A DNA stretch of 64,000 bases from Symsagittifera roscoffensis. Its lineage: Eukaryota; Xenacoelomorpha; Acoela; Convolutidae. Location of the stretch: NCBI RefSeq assembly GCF_963678635.1, contig NC_087066.1, forward strand, positions 2,017,745 to 2,081,744, given 5' to 3'. Positions within the stretch are counted from its first letter, which is position 1. The number at the start of each line of letters is the position of its first letter. Shown here piece after piece: positions 29,379 through 42,200 of this stretch. The notes below the pieces were generated by a model. The model was not told where the DNA came from, did not search any database, and saw only the letters and a program-made list of their open reading frames with translations. Position numbers and translations under genes: made by a program.

Positions 29379-32300
29379 GTGGTCAATTCCTCCTATTGGG
29401 TATTTGATAAAACATTACGCATCTATCATACGATACCACCATTTTTTCAAACTGGTTGTGGAGTCTTACTTTGCAGCCGTGTATAGGAAGTTCGAGGCGA
29501 GCAACATTTGGCTCCATTAAACAAACTCTCCATTAAACAAACTTTCTTTACCGTTGTATTTTGATGACGCTCTAAAAAACGCTGTATTCAATACTACGTT
29601 ATTTTCAATGTATAACTTTTACATACCTGGGAACTGTATTTTGTGTCTTAGCACTGAAACTCACTGAATGACAAAGTGGCACCGAAGTGAGAGATAATAA
29701 ACAAAACAAAAAACAAAACAAACTCAAACTAAATCGTTTTTATATACAGCACACCTCCCTCCGCTTAGTTTTTTTAAAATTATACAAACTAAAATCTGTT
29801 TTAGCTTTAGACTTTTTGCAGATTCTTTTTCCGTGGAGTCGTCTCTTCTAAGCACGCTTTCACTCTACTTAACGGCCACATAGTTTCCCCCTTTATACCG
29901 TGTAATAGCGAGGGACACCAAAACACGATATGATACACAATCCCGAAAGGGTTATGTTGGTGGTTAGACTAAATCGGCCGATCAAAGGGTTATGTAACTT
30001 CCTCCTTAATTTCTGCTCTTTTCGGCTCTCTTTTTACGCTTTTAGCTCTTTCAGCAAATCGTGGTAAAAATGAGTAACTTCTAAATCGCAAAGGAATTAA
30101 AACAATTTACAGTGCCTTTAATGAGCTAACTACTATTTGGCAAGTTCTATATTAAAGCTCGCGTCCCGTTCCGTTCGATCGATCATCAGTTTTCGGTTGA
30201 CTCGAATCAAAGCTCGCCTACTGTAGCAGAGCATCGACACAACTTGTTCAACCCGTTACTAAACTCGGGTTCCAGCGCAACTCGCTCGCACAACTATTTC
30301 AACCCGGCACTAAACACTGGTTCTAGTGCAAATCGCTCACCAGCAATAAATGTTCTCTTCTCTGATTGAGAACCAACTACTCCTAATAGTAGCCAACAAC
30401 TGTTCTCTTCTCTGACGAGAACCAACCACCCTTAATAGTTGCTAACACTATTCTCTTCTCTGACGAGAAGCAAATACTCTTAATGGTATCTAACACTGTT
30501 CTGACTCATAAAAGCTCTCCGATACCCTTCAATTCCTTATTTTTCTTTACACTTAGTTTTACTTAAGTCACACCATTCCGTGTCAGTCCTGACATCCGCC
30601 TAAATCACCCGTCCGCACATGTTTTAAGACAATATACCTCCTCCTGTCAACTCAGCCACCTTCCAACTTCGGTTTATATTATCAATCTTTTCACACTTAT
30701 TAGATACCCTGTATGCGGTAGCTCTCACAACTTGATCAGCAAACAAATGTCATACAATTCGAATGAACCAATTTCTGAACTCTATGAACTTCAGCTCTCG
30801 AGTTCAACTCAACATCCAAACCATGCTATGTTTACTCAGTAATCCTCCCAAGTTCTTTAATTTAAATATTCCTTTAACGGTCCGACCTCCCAAGGGTAGG
30901 GGGAGACCCTTTTGATTGGTAGCTATTTCATTCCAAGCATCAAAAATTTCTATCTGTAATCTAAGCATCTAAAAATGTGCGCCTCTCCAGTGCACTCTTG
31001 GCCTCGTAATAAAGTTCTTTAAAAAAAATCAATCAATATGAAGTTTAAAAATGCAAAGCCAGATTGCTTAAAACAAAACAAAACTGTTTGAGGAGCTTGA
31101 AAACAAAGCACTCCAATTGAAGTATTTTTTTCAATGCTTATGTGTAATTTGTTTTATTTGTTTACATTCTTCCATTTAATCATTACAAGACACACTGTGC
31201 TTTTTTGTGAATTGAAAGTAAATTCCGGTGCTAGGATGCTCCTTTTGTTCTCTTTTGCTCTTTCATGCTCTTTGATCGTTCCGGCAAAATTTTGGTATGT
31301 TTAGAGATTTGGCTCTGGAGTCCAGGAACATACAGACACACAATTCTGCGCCTATCCAGCTCAAGTTTTAGCCTCTCAATTTTTTCCGACTCTCATCCTG
31401 ATTCCCATTGGCTTGTAAAACAAGTCTTATTTTGTTATTTTGTTTGCAGATAACTTCTTACAGAGAGCAAATTGCTGGATAAAAATTGTAAAAAAAATTG
31501 TTAAGTTTTTCACGGTTAATTCCAATCCCGACCTTATAGCTATCAGGGTAAGATATTTCGTCTATAAGGGTCAAATTGAACCAAATAGCCATCTCCGTGA
31601 AGCCAAGTAAAATCCCCGTCCATTCATACAATTTAGAAGACCTAATTCTCATGCTACAGTTCTATAACTAAAAACTTCCTCTGGGACTACTTTTCTTTAG
31701 TCTAGTTGAAATGCTATAAATAGATCACTCACCGAGCTAAATTGAGCCCAATGTTTACCATGTCCACTTTTAATTAAATCCACTACTCCAAGGTTGCAAT
31801 GTAAAACGGTATCTATATCGGCTTCTGCTGTAATTCCCAAAATATAAGTTTTCCTCCCAATTTTTTAGCAAGATGACCCATTCTCATTTCCAGGTGTTGG
31901 GCTGAGAAATACGCCACTTTCCGTTGTTAATCTCGGGGTTTTCCATGCAAGTGGGGTCGAGAAGCCCAAAGGTCAACTTAAGGTCACTCAGGAGTCAACC
32001 GGCGTCAAACTTCTATATTTAGGTTCAGACTCCCGTGGGGATCTTAACTACTAAGTTCCATTCATATCCCATTAAAACTTCCAAAGTTATCCCATTTCAA
32101 GGGTCCATTATGACTCTTCCCGCGAAAAGGCTATTAACACCGGAAGAAGTTGCCGGAGGGGTTTCAATCACAAGGGGTCTTTTCCCGGGAATGAGTTGTA
32201 GCATCTGATGCCGCCCTATAATTGGTATTTTCGCGTAAATTGCCTAATTCCGGTTTAAGGGGTGGTTTTCCAAATTGCTAATAACTCCCGGTTCAGCCGC

Positions 32301-35300
32301 TGGATTTGGCTCAAACTATATTAACTGATATATCTCTTGATGTATCTCTATATCGCTAGTTTCCGAGTTCTGATAGGGCCATTTACACTTCCAGGGACCG
32401 TTATCACTTGCTCCCCAAAGGTCTGAGGGGTCCCGTCTTTTGTATGCCCGGGTCAAATCAACTCTAGTACCGCTCCTCTGAATTTCATAACATTAGCTTT
32501 CTTAGTTCTGATTTGGGGGGGGGGGGGCGTTCGCCGATTTTGTCAAATTTTGTTTTCTGACATAGGGACGATATCTTCGAAGATTGGACTATTTCGAACA
32601 TTACCCTTTGTTTGCTGTACTCATTAACTTAATGACAAATCAATCTTAGGCTCAGGTTACTATAGCATGTAATACAGTAGAATCACCTATGATACACCTC
32701 TAATCAAACATGTTCCTGAGCGTTTGGTTTCAGCAAAGTTTTTGGCGGATACTCATTTTTCTGATCCTTTCTTTTTGTATCGTACTCCTTCTGTCTTCTT
32801 CTTCTCGTCGTGAACAAAAAGTTTGATCATAACCTCTTCTATTTTTTTTTACAGCAGTGCGCTTCCTCGAGCTCTTCCTTGACAACGCCCCTTCTGACTT
32901 GAGTTCTGAGTTTCTTGTTTCCAGTATAAGACCAGGTGTTATTTTCTGGATCTTTTTGTCTTTTTTAAGCCCATTTTCGCTGACCCACCTGCGACTGCAC
33001 TGTCGTTTTTTCAAGCTCCAGTTCACATTTTTCCCATGCTGTTTTTCCGCAGTTACATCGCTCGACGTTTTTAATTTTGTGCAGGTACGAAGCTCATCGT
33101 GTTTTGCTTCTCAGCGGTTTATCGTGCGGTTTTCCCATTCATGCATCGTTTTTCATCGACTTTCCTCCAACTGCGCTTCCATCACTCGCCCGTCGTCTCT
33201 ACGCTTCTCGCTTCTCTCGCTCTCTTGTCTCTTGGCGGCTCTAATTTTCTCACTCCCTTGATTTTTGTCGTAGCTCCTGCTCAGTTTTCTTTCTCATTTA
33301 CGCCAGCGATTTTGCTGCCGGAATATTCTTTGGAAACGACCTTTATGTGCGTTTGTTTTTTCTGGCTACTCCATTTATTGTTAATTCAGACTAAATGTCT
33401 AATGTTATTGGCCAGTTTGGTGCCTTTCCCTCTTCACGATCAACTAGATGGTCTTCGGGCAGCCTTTGTGGGTGTTTGGTACGTTAAACATCAAACTCTG
33501 TGTGAGTGCTGGTTTCAGTTTGACTGGACCAGATGAGGCAAACGCGCTGCTTGCTCATTTGGCAATTTAAACAGGAAGACTTTTGCTTTGACATTTTACC
33601 CAAGTTTATATTTTAGTAACGACTGTTTTTTCATCAATAGTCTTTTTAGGACTTTGTTCTTTACGCGCCCGGAGAGCATTAGGCAAAAAACTAAGAGCGA
33701 TGAGTGCTCGCTCCAGTTTCTCATTTAATTTCACGTGTCCTTCCTCCTTTCCGTCAGTTAAAACAAGGTTTTTCAGACTCCATCTGACCTCTGACCTTTG
33801 AACCATGAAAATTTTCAGCAATACTGATATCTTTAATGAAATTATTATTGCTACATATCATCGCCGACAGCCACCTCTAGAATAGATGTACCACTACCAG
33901 GACGTATCCGTCCATTTCGAGTAGTTAGTTAACCCGGCATCAAAAATCAACTTACAGAAAACTGTTTAGCTCTTAGTTTCGTACACATTTTACTTGTGCC
34001 CTCTTCGATGAATATAGGCTTCACGTTTTTATGTGAAGCCTTAAAAGATTATGTCATATATGATCACGGGCGTAATTTCAGCCACCGGGTGCCGGGAAAA
34101 ATCAAAATAATGGTTCAAAAATTTGCATCTTATAAATATTATGTTCTAAAATCATTTTTGTTTTTGTTCCACTTTTCGTGTAAGAAGAGTAAACCTTGTT
34201 TTATCTTTTTTTTGTAATTTATTGGTGCTTAATGAGCCGTAAGATCTTTGGCGACTGTCGAATGTCTTCCAAAGATATTGTTTTGAAGTTATCCTGCCAT
34301 CCAAACGACAGCTAGCCTTTCTAGTTCGTTTCACGATTATTTTTTCTTCGTCGCGTTTAGAAGCCATGATTCGAAGGTTATTGGTTTCCATCTAATGGCG
34401 CAATGATGGCTGGCGTAGCATTCGTTGCGTCTTTTCCTGCGTTCTAAGAAATGTTTTAATTCAAATTTATTTGCGACTTGCTTAGGTTTTCAAACGCTAG
34501 TTGACATTCAGATGTCAATAGAAGTTTGTTTTTCTTGATGAGCTGAAGGGCAAAATTCCATTCACTCATCGTTTGCCCGAAAATACCAAAAACATTTCGT
34601 GATGTGTCTATCATATTTAAAAACATGCTTATTTAGTGCTCCTTATTCCAATGCTAGCTTTTATCGGCGATACAAAATGTTTATATGAATTTTTTCTCAA
34701 GATGTCCTTGTTCTAGAAATTTGTGAATTTACTTATCTTATTTGCTTTGAAGGGTTATAGGTACTGGCTTACCCTTCTGCCGTAGTAGAAACTAGATTTT
34801 TAAAGATTTCAGCTTGAACTTAGTAACTATTCATTCGATCCTGATAAATAAGTTTTAGAAATGCTCACTGAAAAGATCCTGCCAGTCTTCGAGGGCTTGA
34901 TTTACCCATGCATTTACTTGTTTCTTGCCGTTGGTCAAGCTACCCTTGGAATTTCATCACTCACTCCTCCTCATTGGCTTCTGTCAACTCGCAATCCGGA
35001 TTTTTTTGCTTACTTTGGATAAATTTTACTATATGGATGTTTAAGCTATCTGAGTCTCTCTATAGGGTTCTTCTCGGTGGTTGTTTACTCATCTCGCTGG
35101 CAGCTCTTGTTGTGATGAGATGTCTTCGTGTTACTTCCGCAATGTCGCCATGAGGAAAACCCATACGGCCTATACCTGCAGCTCTAGATACACTACACGC
35201 ACTTTCAAAATTCTTGTACAATCAACATTTTTTTTTCAGAAATTGACTGGTGCAGTTTCTACTTGCAGTTGAAGCAGCTTCTTCCCCCCTCCCCACTGTA

Positions 35301-36375
35301 GCCCTGATCCCCTGAAGAATCCTCGACCACTCCGTTGGAACGGACACCAGATCAGTTCCCATCGGCTTAACTCATTTGATATAGAGCAACCCGATATTCT
35401 AAAGCTCCTAGCATATTGTGTCTTGCTCGTACAATAAAGCATTTCGGTAGGCATCGTCCTGCGCGTTCCGTATGTGCACCCTTGTTTGACTTAGTAACAA
35501 TGAAAACATTGCGAGATATTCTCCGCTTCAGCGTTGCTAATTTACATCGCGCCGCCAATCCGTTTGGTACCAAATTGATTATTTCCAAAATTTCGTTGTT
35601 TTCTTTGAAGTAACTGGCAGATTTCTAAAGTTTCGTTTTGCTCCTTTTTGACTATTTTTGGAGGTATCACAAGATCTACCAAGTCATCCTGTCCCAGATC
35701 GCTCTAACAAAATCACACGCTCGAATTCAATTTATATTTATCCCAGCAAGTCTGCGGGTAACTACGCAATCGCCGCCACTGATAGTTTTTTTTCGAAGTA
35801 AATTGAGGCACGGTTCAAGCCATGTTGCATTATCAGTCCCCAGTTTATTGTGTTTTCCAATGCACTCACAGCATTAGGGCCTCCGTGACCTGGCTAGACC
35901 AAAATGCCGTAACAAACGGTGGATTTTTTGCGGATTCCACTTCGTATCATTTTAGCTGCGCCATGACAAAAGCGCCGTATTCAAAAAAGTTATTTTCCAG
36001 GTGTATAATGTGCCCCCGACTAGAAATTGTATATTATTTCACAACACTATTCTTGCTCTCAAAATACAACTGGATGGCAAAAGTGTTGGTACTAAAAAAT
36101 GGCACCAAATTGACAGACAACTCCAAGGGTGACAGTAAATGAAACTCAAACTCAAACTAAAGGCTACTAATTTATACATGTATCACAACACGAAAACTTC
36201 GTCGGACCATTCGTTAAGTTTGTCAATTTGACTTGATTATGGGTTTTATATCCCTCTAGTCTTATTTTGGATGATGGGGTCTCTCTCACTCGTTTTTTTT
36301 TGTTCTGATAGTTAGCAACAAACATTTAACAAAAATCAACAACAAATCAACAAAATAACATACACATTTTTTGGA
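29379..36375. other. DNA between the two elements, no convincing gene
   Basis: Seven kilobases with scattered short frames (for example + 32857-33261 and 33099-33536) that overlap one another and show no family signature. It contains tandem hairpin-bearing repeats at 30241-30496, an 11-G run near 32516-32527, and a weak similarity between about 29555-29610 and 35955-36015 that may be the ends of an old element. Splice-like signals occur, but I could not build an exon chain. Confidence 0.5.
30241..30496 (+). repeat. Two adjoining tandem repeat sets with hairpins
   Basis: A unit of about 51 bp occurs twice (30241-30291, 30292-30342), with AACCCG...CGGGTT or similar pairing. A unit of about 48-50 bp then occurs three times (30350-30399, 30400-30447, 30448-30496), containing GTTCTC...GAGAAC. 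The last copy ends GGTATCTAACACTG, reminiscent of the AGTATCTAACGA leader motif in element 1. Confidence 0.65.
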
Positions 36376-36379
36376 CAGT

Positions 36380-36822
36380 TGGAACCTAATCCAAACTACA
36401 TTTTATTATTTATTACTTTGACATTTAATCACTGTAATATTAACTGTAATATTTAATCACTGTAATTTAATCACATTTAATATTAACCAATCACAATCCA
36501 TCTAACTAACTACCCACTTATTTGTAAGTGCTGAAATTACTTGTAATTTCAGCACCAGAGAGATTTGAATTTAACTTAGAAAATAGTTGACTCTTTCCGA
36601 GTACTTCAGCAGCCGCAACAATACCAGTATACTCTAGATCTATTGAGCCTAGCAGAGACTAGTTAAACACCCTGAGACTAGTAGTAATAAGAGTAAGATT
36701 AGGATCGGTATTAGACTAAGAAGTTGCACGAATCTATCCGGCCGAAAATAAGATAGCGTGACGAGCAGACGGTGTACCCTATCCGAAATTACTCTATGAG
36801 CTAGACCTCCATACCTAACTCA
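36380..36822 (+). repeat. 5' LTR, element 2
   Basis: 443 bp, with an extra 34 bp relative to the 3' LTR caused by local duplication of TTTAATCACTGTAAT-type sequence (36420-36480). The remainder appears nearly identical to 55685-56093. The AATAAA of element 1 is AATACC here. Confidence 0.9.
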
Positions 36823-37560
36823 CAGCGAATATAGTATTTTTTCCTACTTAATAAGTTAAAGGATGGAATTGCTTACAGCCCTGATCGAAGTTCGGGACTA
36901 ATTTTTTGACTTTGTTGATCGCGGAAATGTTAGTTTGATGACCGAAAGTCCTTGGACGGGGCAGGTTTAAAGCCGCGGACATACTCTGGAACTACCGTAT
37001 CTCGCGGTCACGATGGAAAAAAAATATCTTAATCGCAAACTGAGTCTGGAAATAGCGCATCTCGGTCAGGGATATCAAAAAACTAAGCGCGCTGTTCAAC
37101 AAAATGGTCGCGGTGGTCAGACAAAAGTCGCGGCTTGGTCAAAAAATCAGTCGCAACCGCCGAAAATTTAGTCGCGGTGGTCAGAAAAATTGGCGCTGCG
37201 GTTGAAAAGCTCGTCGAGGCAAGGTCGAAAAAATAGTCACGTGCATACATAAATACATACACACATACATACATATATATATATATATATAAACGTACAT
37301 AAATACTTAGATACGTACACACCTGCACACCTCGGTTAACACAGTCGAGTTTTGTATATCGGTTGATTTATATTCCTTTTCGTTTTGAAACAATCCTGAG
37401 TCGAGTGTTTTAACTGTCGAAATCTTTCGAAATGGGTTTCTCCAGTCGTTTTTCCCCATTTTTTCCCCGTTAGTTTTTCATGGATCGCGCTGATCGCGAT
37501 AAACAGTTCTCTGGCCAGGCTGGTTGCGTACACGTTGGCTTGGTCCTCAAAGTCAGGAAT
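36823..37560 (+). repeat. Copy of 3' host flank inside the 5' end of element 2
   Basis: Matches 56094-56826 with few differences: a TA-repeat length change near 37275, ATAT versus AT near 37368, and scattered substitutions. It ends at TCAGGAAT and is joined to CTCGAACAAG, which in element 1 lies inside the primer-binding region. It contains GTCGCGG-type short tandem repeats and a CA/TA microsatellite, host-like rather than element-like. A minus-strand frame here (37336-37584) recurs at 56574-56831 only because the DNA is duplicated. Confidence 0.85.
37105..37240. repeat. GTCGCGG minisatellite
   Basis: Degenerate units of about 20-23 bp based on GTCGCGGTGGTCAGAAAAAT, repeated in the duplicated copy at 56376-56513. 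A related GTCGCG-rich repeat lies at 60130-60790. Confidence 0.6.
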
Positions 37561-37634
37561 CTCGAACAAGATCTTAAAAAACAAATTAGTTTAGAAAAAA
37601 AATAGATTAGAAAATAGACAAAAACATTTTCAAA

Positions 37635-37868
37635 ATGTTGTACAATAATAATTTAACTGAATGGTCTCTACGACTCAATAGATCAAACCCACTCTTCCGA
37701 ACAATACTAGAACAACGACGTATTGGAATCAGACCTCGGACAAGAGACGACATACGACTAAGAAGAAACTTACCGAATAGTTTCATGATCGTACGGCAAA
37801 AGCCACAACAAACTTTTATATTTAGAATTATACCGGCAATGAATTTAGATTTTCATTTGCAAACATAA
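37635..37868 (+). CDS. ORF A of element 2
   Basis: A 77-aa frame, the same length as element 1's ORF A (10969-11202) with no indels and identical ends (MLY.NNL and AMNLDFHLQT). The middle is still arginine-rich (RPRTRDDIRLRRNL). It remains open although neighbouring gag-pol has many lesions. The family is unknown. Confidence 0.6.
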   Translation: MLYNNNLTEWSLRLNRSNPLFRTILEQRRIGIRPRTRDDIRLRRNLPNSFMIVRQKPQQTFIFRIIPAMNLDFHLQT

Positions 37869-38799
37869 AGTTCTTGAAGAAAAACCTTCAATGCATTTAC
37901 CAGGCGCTAAATAAATTATTTATGTTCAATAACTATTGATAAAAACATCACTAATCGTTTCTTCAACTGCAGTACTATATAAAACATATTTTAAAATAAT
38001 TTATTCAAAATAAAAACAAAAATTAGTAGCATGACAATAAATCGTTAGTAAGCATTAATTATCCTGTTGTTCCAGCTTCATCACCTAAACATAACAGCAA
38101 TCATAAATAAACTAACTTCATCAAAACTAAAAGTCACAAATTGTTATTTCACAATTTTTAAACTTTATACTTTCTAAATCTAAAAACTTTTTAATCTAAA
38201 ACCAGATCATCAAGGCTTATCCTTGGATCTAATTTAATTTTCTATCCTAAATTTTAATTCTGATCATCAAGGCTTATCCTTGGATCAAAAGAACAATTTT
38301 GTTCTCCCCCACCCACCTATCAAGTGTCTAACGACCTCAAACGTCGATTCACTCTCCAACCTTCCAAAAAAGACCCAGGACTAATAGAATTTTTTCAAAT
38401 ATTAACCATTTAAATTAGGCTAAACAGTGAAGAACTTCGGTTATTCATCCTTCACTTGACCCCTCCTCTTATACGACCCAGGATACACTTAGACTTAGTA
38501 AGTTTAAAATAGTACCTAACGAACTACTTGCGTTCTAATTATACCTGAACCTTGTGGATCGATTTACTATTCTCCAACCCTTGAACACAATCACTACCCC
38601 TAAGTAAGATTAAGTAAGTTAACACCTTAGCTTATATTAGCCACGAGAAAGTAAAAATCATTCTCCGGAATCGATATACTTTTCTCTCCAACCCTGAATA
38701 AAAAGACCCAGGCTAAGCTAACCAAAAAATCGTAAGGACTAACAGTCTAGGAAATTAAAACCACTTACAAACAACCTTGCACCCATCATCCTAAACCTT
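37869..38799 (+). promoter_or_regulatory. Structured 5' leader, element 2
   Basis: Counterpart of 11203-12133. Duplicated hairpins are at 38205-38229 and 38262-38286. Stem-loops are at 38323-38353, 38426-38456, 38512-38544 and 38645-38686. Stems are mostly preserved, while loops and linkers vary. Confidence 0.65.
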
Positions 38800-39264
38800 A
38801 TGTCATTAAAAAATATAGGAAATAAACAAACAATCGTCATACACAATTGTCAAATTGAAAATCAAAAATCCGATCTTGTTATAACCCCGCATACACAAAA
38901 AATTGAATACATTCACACAAAACGGCAATCACTAAAAAGAACAATTCAAAGAAAACAAAGACAGATAACACGAAAAAGATTTTCAAAACACCGAAACGCA
39001 TTTTCCGACTCAGAAGTCAGTAGTCTCGACGCACTATACAAAGTAGAAGATTCAAAAAATCAATCTTATCCAATTCAGGATTCAGTATATTTTTCCGACT
39101 CAGAAACAAATACAATTTCATCGAAAAAAGGAAAAAATAGAATCAAAAAGAAACACAAGCATAAATCAGTACATCTATACAATTGGAGTCAACCAATCAG
39201 ACACATTAACAGTTATCTTTTAACAGTCATCAAACGTAACAATAAGCAGCCACACTCAAAGTGA
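38800..39264 (+). CDS. ORF B of element 2
   Basis: A 154-aa basic protein homologous to 12134-12601, starting MSLKNIGNKQTIVIHNC. The arginine-rich cluster (KRTIQRKQRQITRKRFSKHR) and the C-terminal KNRIKKKHKHK are kept, as is the acidic serine patch. It overlaps the gag frame as in element 1, but the position matching the gag ATG reads ATA here, so gag translation cannot start at that codon. Confidence 0.65.
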   Translation: MSLKNIGNKQTIVIHNCQIENQKSDLVITPHTQKIEYIHTKRQSLKRTIQRKQRQITRKRFSKHRNAFSDSEVSSLDALYKVEDSKNQSYPIQDSVYFSDSETNTISSKKGKNRIKKKHKHKSVHLYNWSQPIRHINSYLLTVIKRNNKQPHSK

Positions 39265-42200
39265 AGAAAGCATAGATCACGAACAAACATTCCCTTTTGT
39301 TATAGACTCACATACTGATAGAGGACAAATAAAATTTTGTAAAAATTTACTCATAAATCTATTTGAACCAGGAACCAGGCCATGTAAAACAGAGTTTCCA
39401 GATGTAAGAATAAGAAGACAACTAATAGATCACTATATAAAAGGTATCGCAAGAATAACACAACAATGCGGTATCTATACTATAGGAATCTGTACACCAG
39501 AAAACAAGAAATACGTTGTTCAAACAGATGATCTTGATCTCGAATTTTCAAAAGTAATCACAGAATATATTAAAAATATACAGTATCACAACTCACAGAG
39601 AGCAAACTCAATATTCACAAATGAAGTTTTTGCCTTAGTATACACAAATTTAAATATATTAGAAACAACAGAAACCCAAAGTACATCACCAATTCAGACA
39701 TCTAGACACACCAAGGTTAGAAACGAAATCACTGCATTTTCTACATTTTTATACGCAATCCGTGAAAGTTTTTCAAATAATAACATTCCACAAAATTCCA
39801 AACACGACTAACAAAAATTATTAGCATGGTTTATAATTGATTATTTCGGATATAACATAGATTTAATACACGCAGCAAGAAAAAATTTTAGACCTCAAAG
39901 TAACACTGACGACACAGTCATCCATGAACAATCAGATTATGTTTGGGACCCCGATTGGTCTCATCCATTATTTATACACTTCCCAAATGCTATTTCAAGT
40001 CAAGCAATAGATACAATATCTTTTCACCGAAATTTTATAAATATTATACCATTAACAATTGACCCCACACCTTTAAACTATAATACATTTTTGCCTGATA
40101 CACAAAATAACAGTTTAAATTCAACGGTTATACAAAATGAAAACCTCAATGGACCTGCAAATCTTATACAGCAAGATATTCGAACACCATCACAATTCAA
40201 AATGAAGAAATTGTCCACACGACAATAACAACTACGCAACAAAGTATTTCACCAATACATCCAAATTTCACAACACCAAAAAATAATAAAGTGACATCAC
40301 CACAAATAACATTACAATCAACTGTAAAACCTTCAGCCACTTTAGCCCCTAAATTTTCACATATGGATTACCAAACATTTAGACCAATGACAAGACCACC
40401 AAAACCAAAAAGGTCATTCACGAGAAGTAATTTTGCAGAACACAATGATAATTACACACATCCACCAAGAACAAACTACTCCCCACGAAAACCTAATAAT
40501 AATCATGTATATTCCAACAATTGGGATAGACCAACGACAATAAACCATTCAGTAAATTTTCAACCTACTCAGCATCCTACACAAGATTATAGTGAAAATT
40601 ACCCATTTTTTCAACAAAATAAAAATCGACAACAAAAATCTCACCATACGGATTATGTATCATCCGATGATGATCATTTACCAGATATTTTTGAACCATA
40701 CTTACAAGAGTATCGAACACGAAAACCACAACATACTCAATATAAAAGAATTTTTCCTGAAAACCCGCTAGATACTCAGCATCAAGAACCACAAATGCCA
40801 AGTTCATACAATACACAATTTTTTCAACCAATGCAAACACAAAATCCTATGACTATGCATTCATATCAACCAAATTGAATGCAAAATGAAAACCCATTAC
40901 CATATTATCTACAACAACATGAAATCACAAAAAATCAATTGACAAATTTTTCACAAATACCAAACGCCGCAGAGTCATTACAAATGACGATGAACCCATA
41001 CCTTATGGGAGGATCATCAATATCATCAAATAAACCACTCATGGTATTTACAGGAACAGACCATGAATACTCAGTAGAATACTACTTAAACGCAGTAACA
41101 GCAAATCTGATTTTAAATATAGGACCTGAACCAATAAATACACCACTCCATCAAAATTGGATACATCGCCGCACAGCGTTGATACAAACAACACTAGATG
41201 GCGCAGCACAAAAATGGTTTTCAGTACTACCTATAGACATAAAATCAGATTGGAAAAGATTCACACAGGAATTCTCAAAAATGTTTGATTCTGAAAGAAA
41301 CAAACAACATCAAAGAGTTTTATGTATCGAAATTCGAAAATTACCAAATGAAACAATAAAACAACTAGCAGTCAGAATCGAAACACTAGTTCGAAAAGCA
41401 TATTCACTTAATACACACGATTATAAAAACACAAAAATGACAGAAATCTTAATGATGACCTTAACACCACAATTAAGAAAAATTACAATAAAGAAAAGAG
41501 CATCACATCCTTCCTCAATTCGAGAACCGGATCTAGGTTTCAGAAATCTAGTCGATAACTTAGAACAAGCAGAGATAACAATGAAACTCGAAGAAACCGA
41601 AAATTTAAAATTAGAATATGTTAATCACATTGAAACAAAAACTACACACATTAACAATATACAAGAATCAGATGTAGACCTATCTGAAAAAATCACCGAA
41701 ATTTTAAACATCTATGAAAAGAACCCAAACTGGAAAGGCAAACCATCTTTTAAGAAATGGTGTAATTATTGTCGACGATATGGACACAGTATCTCTGAAT
41801 GTAGACAAAAACAGCAAGACAACCAAAATAAACCTCAAAAACACAAAGAACCAAACAAATCATTTTATCTATATATGAAAAAAGATCAAAACCTACCAAA
41901 CAAAAATGTATACATTAACAATAGTTCTGGAAAACCACTTCCAAGCAACCAAAACTATTCTCGAAATCAATCAGCCTTTAACTCAAGTTATAGAGGCAGA
42001 TCACCCGAACGAAGTAATTCACGAAACTTCTCACAAAATAGATATAGTCGATCAAATAGTAGAAACAATTATCCACGATCAAATTAAAACTCAACACAAT
42101 TTGTTTCAGCATCCAGTTCCCAGTCAAATAGGAATAGACATTATTCAAACAATCAGTCACGAAATTCATCTTATAATAGAAATAGAAACTATTCAAACAA

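Noticed and set aside
30241-30496. CRISPR-like array
   Set aside because: Eukaryotic context, adjacent degenerate units without unique spacers, and no cas genes.
32857-33536. Overlapping 134- and 145-aa frames as a host gene
   Set aside because: They overlap in different frames, are composition-driven, and have no paralog or splice support.
36380-37560. A 1.18-kb LTR for element 2
   Set aside because: No primer-binding site follows it, no target duplication flanks it, element 1 LTRs end at the 410-bp position, and the extra DNA continues into host sequence at the 3' side.
37336-37584. 82-aa minus-strand frame present twice in the window
   Set aside because: Its second copy at 56574-56831 is explained by the duplicated 740-bp flank, not by protein conservation.
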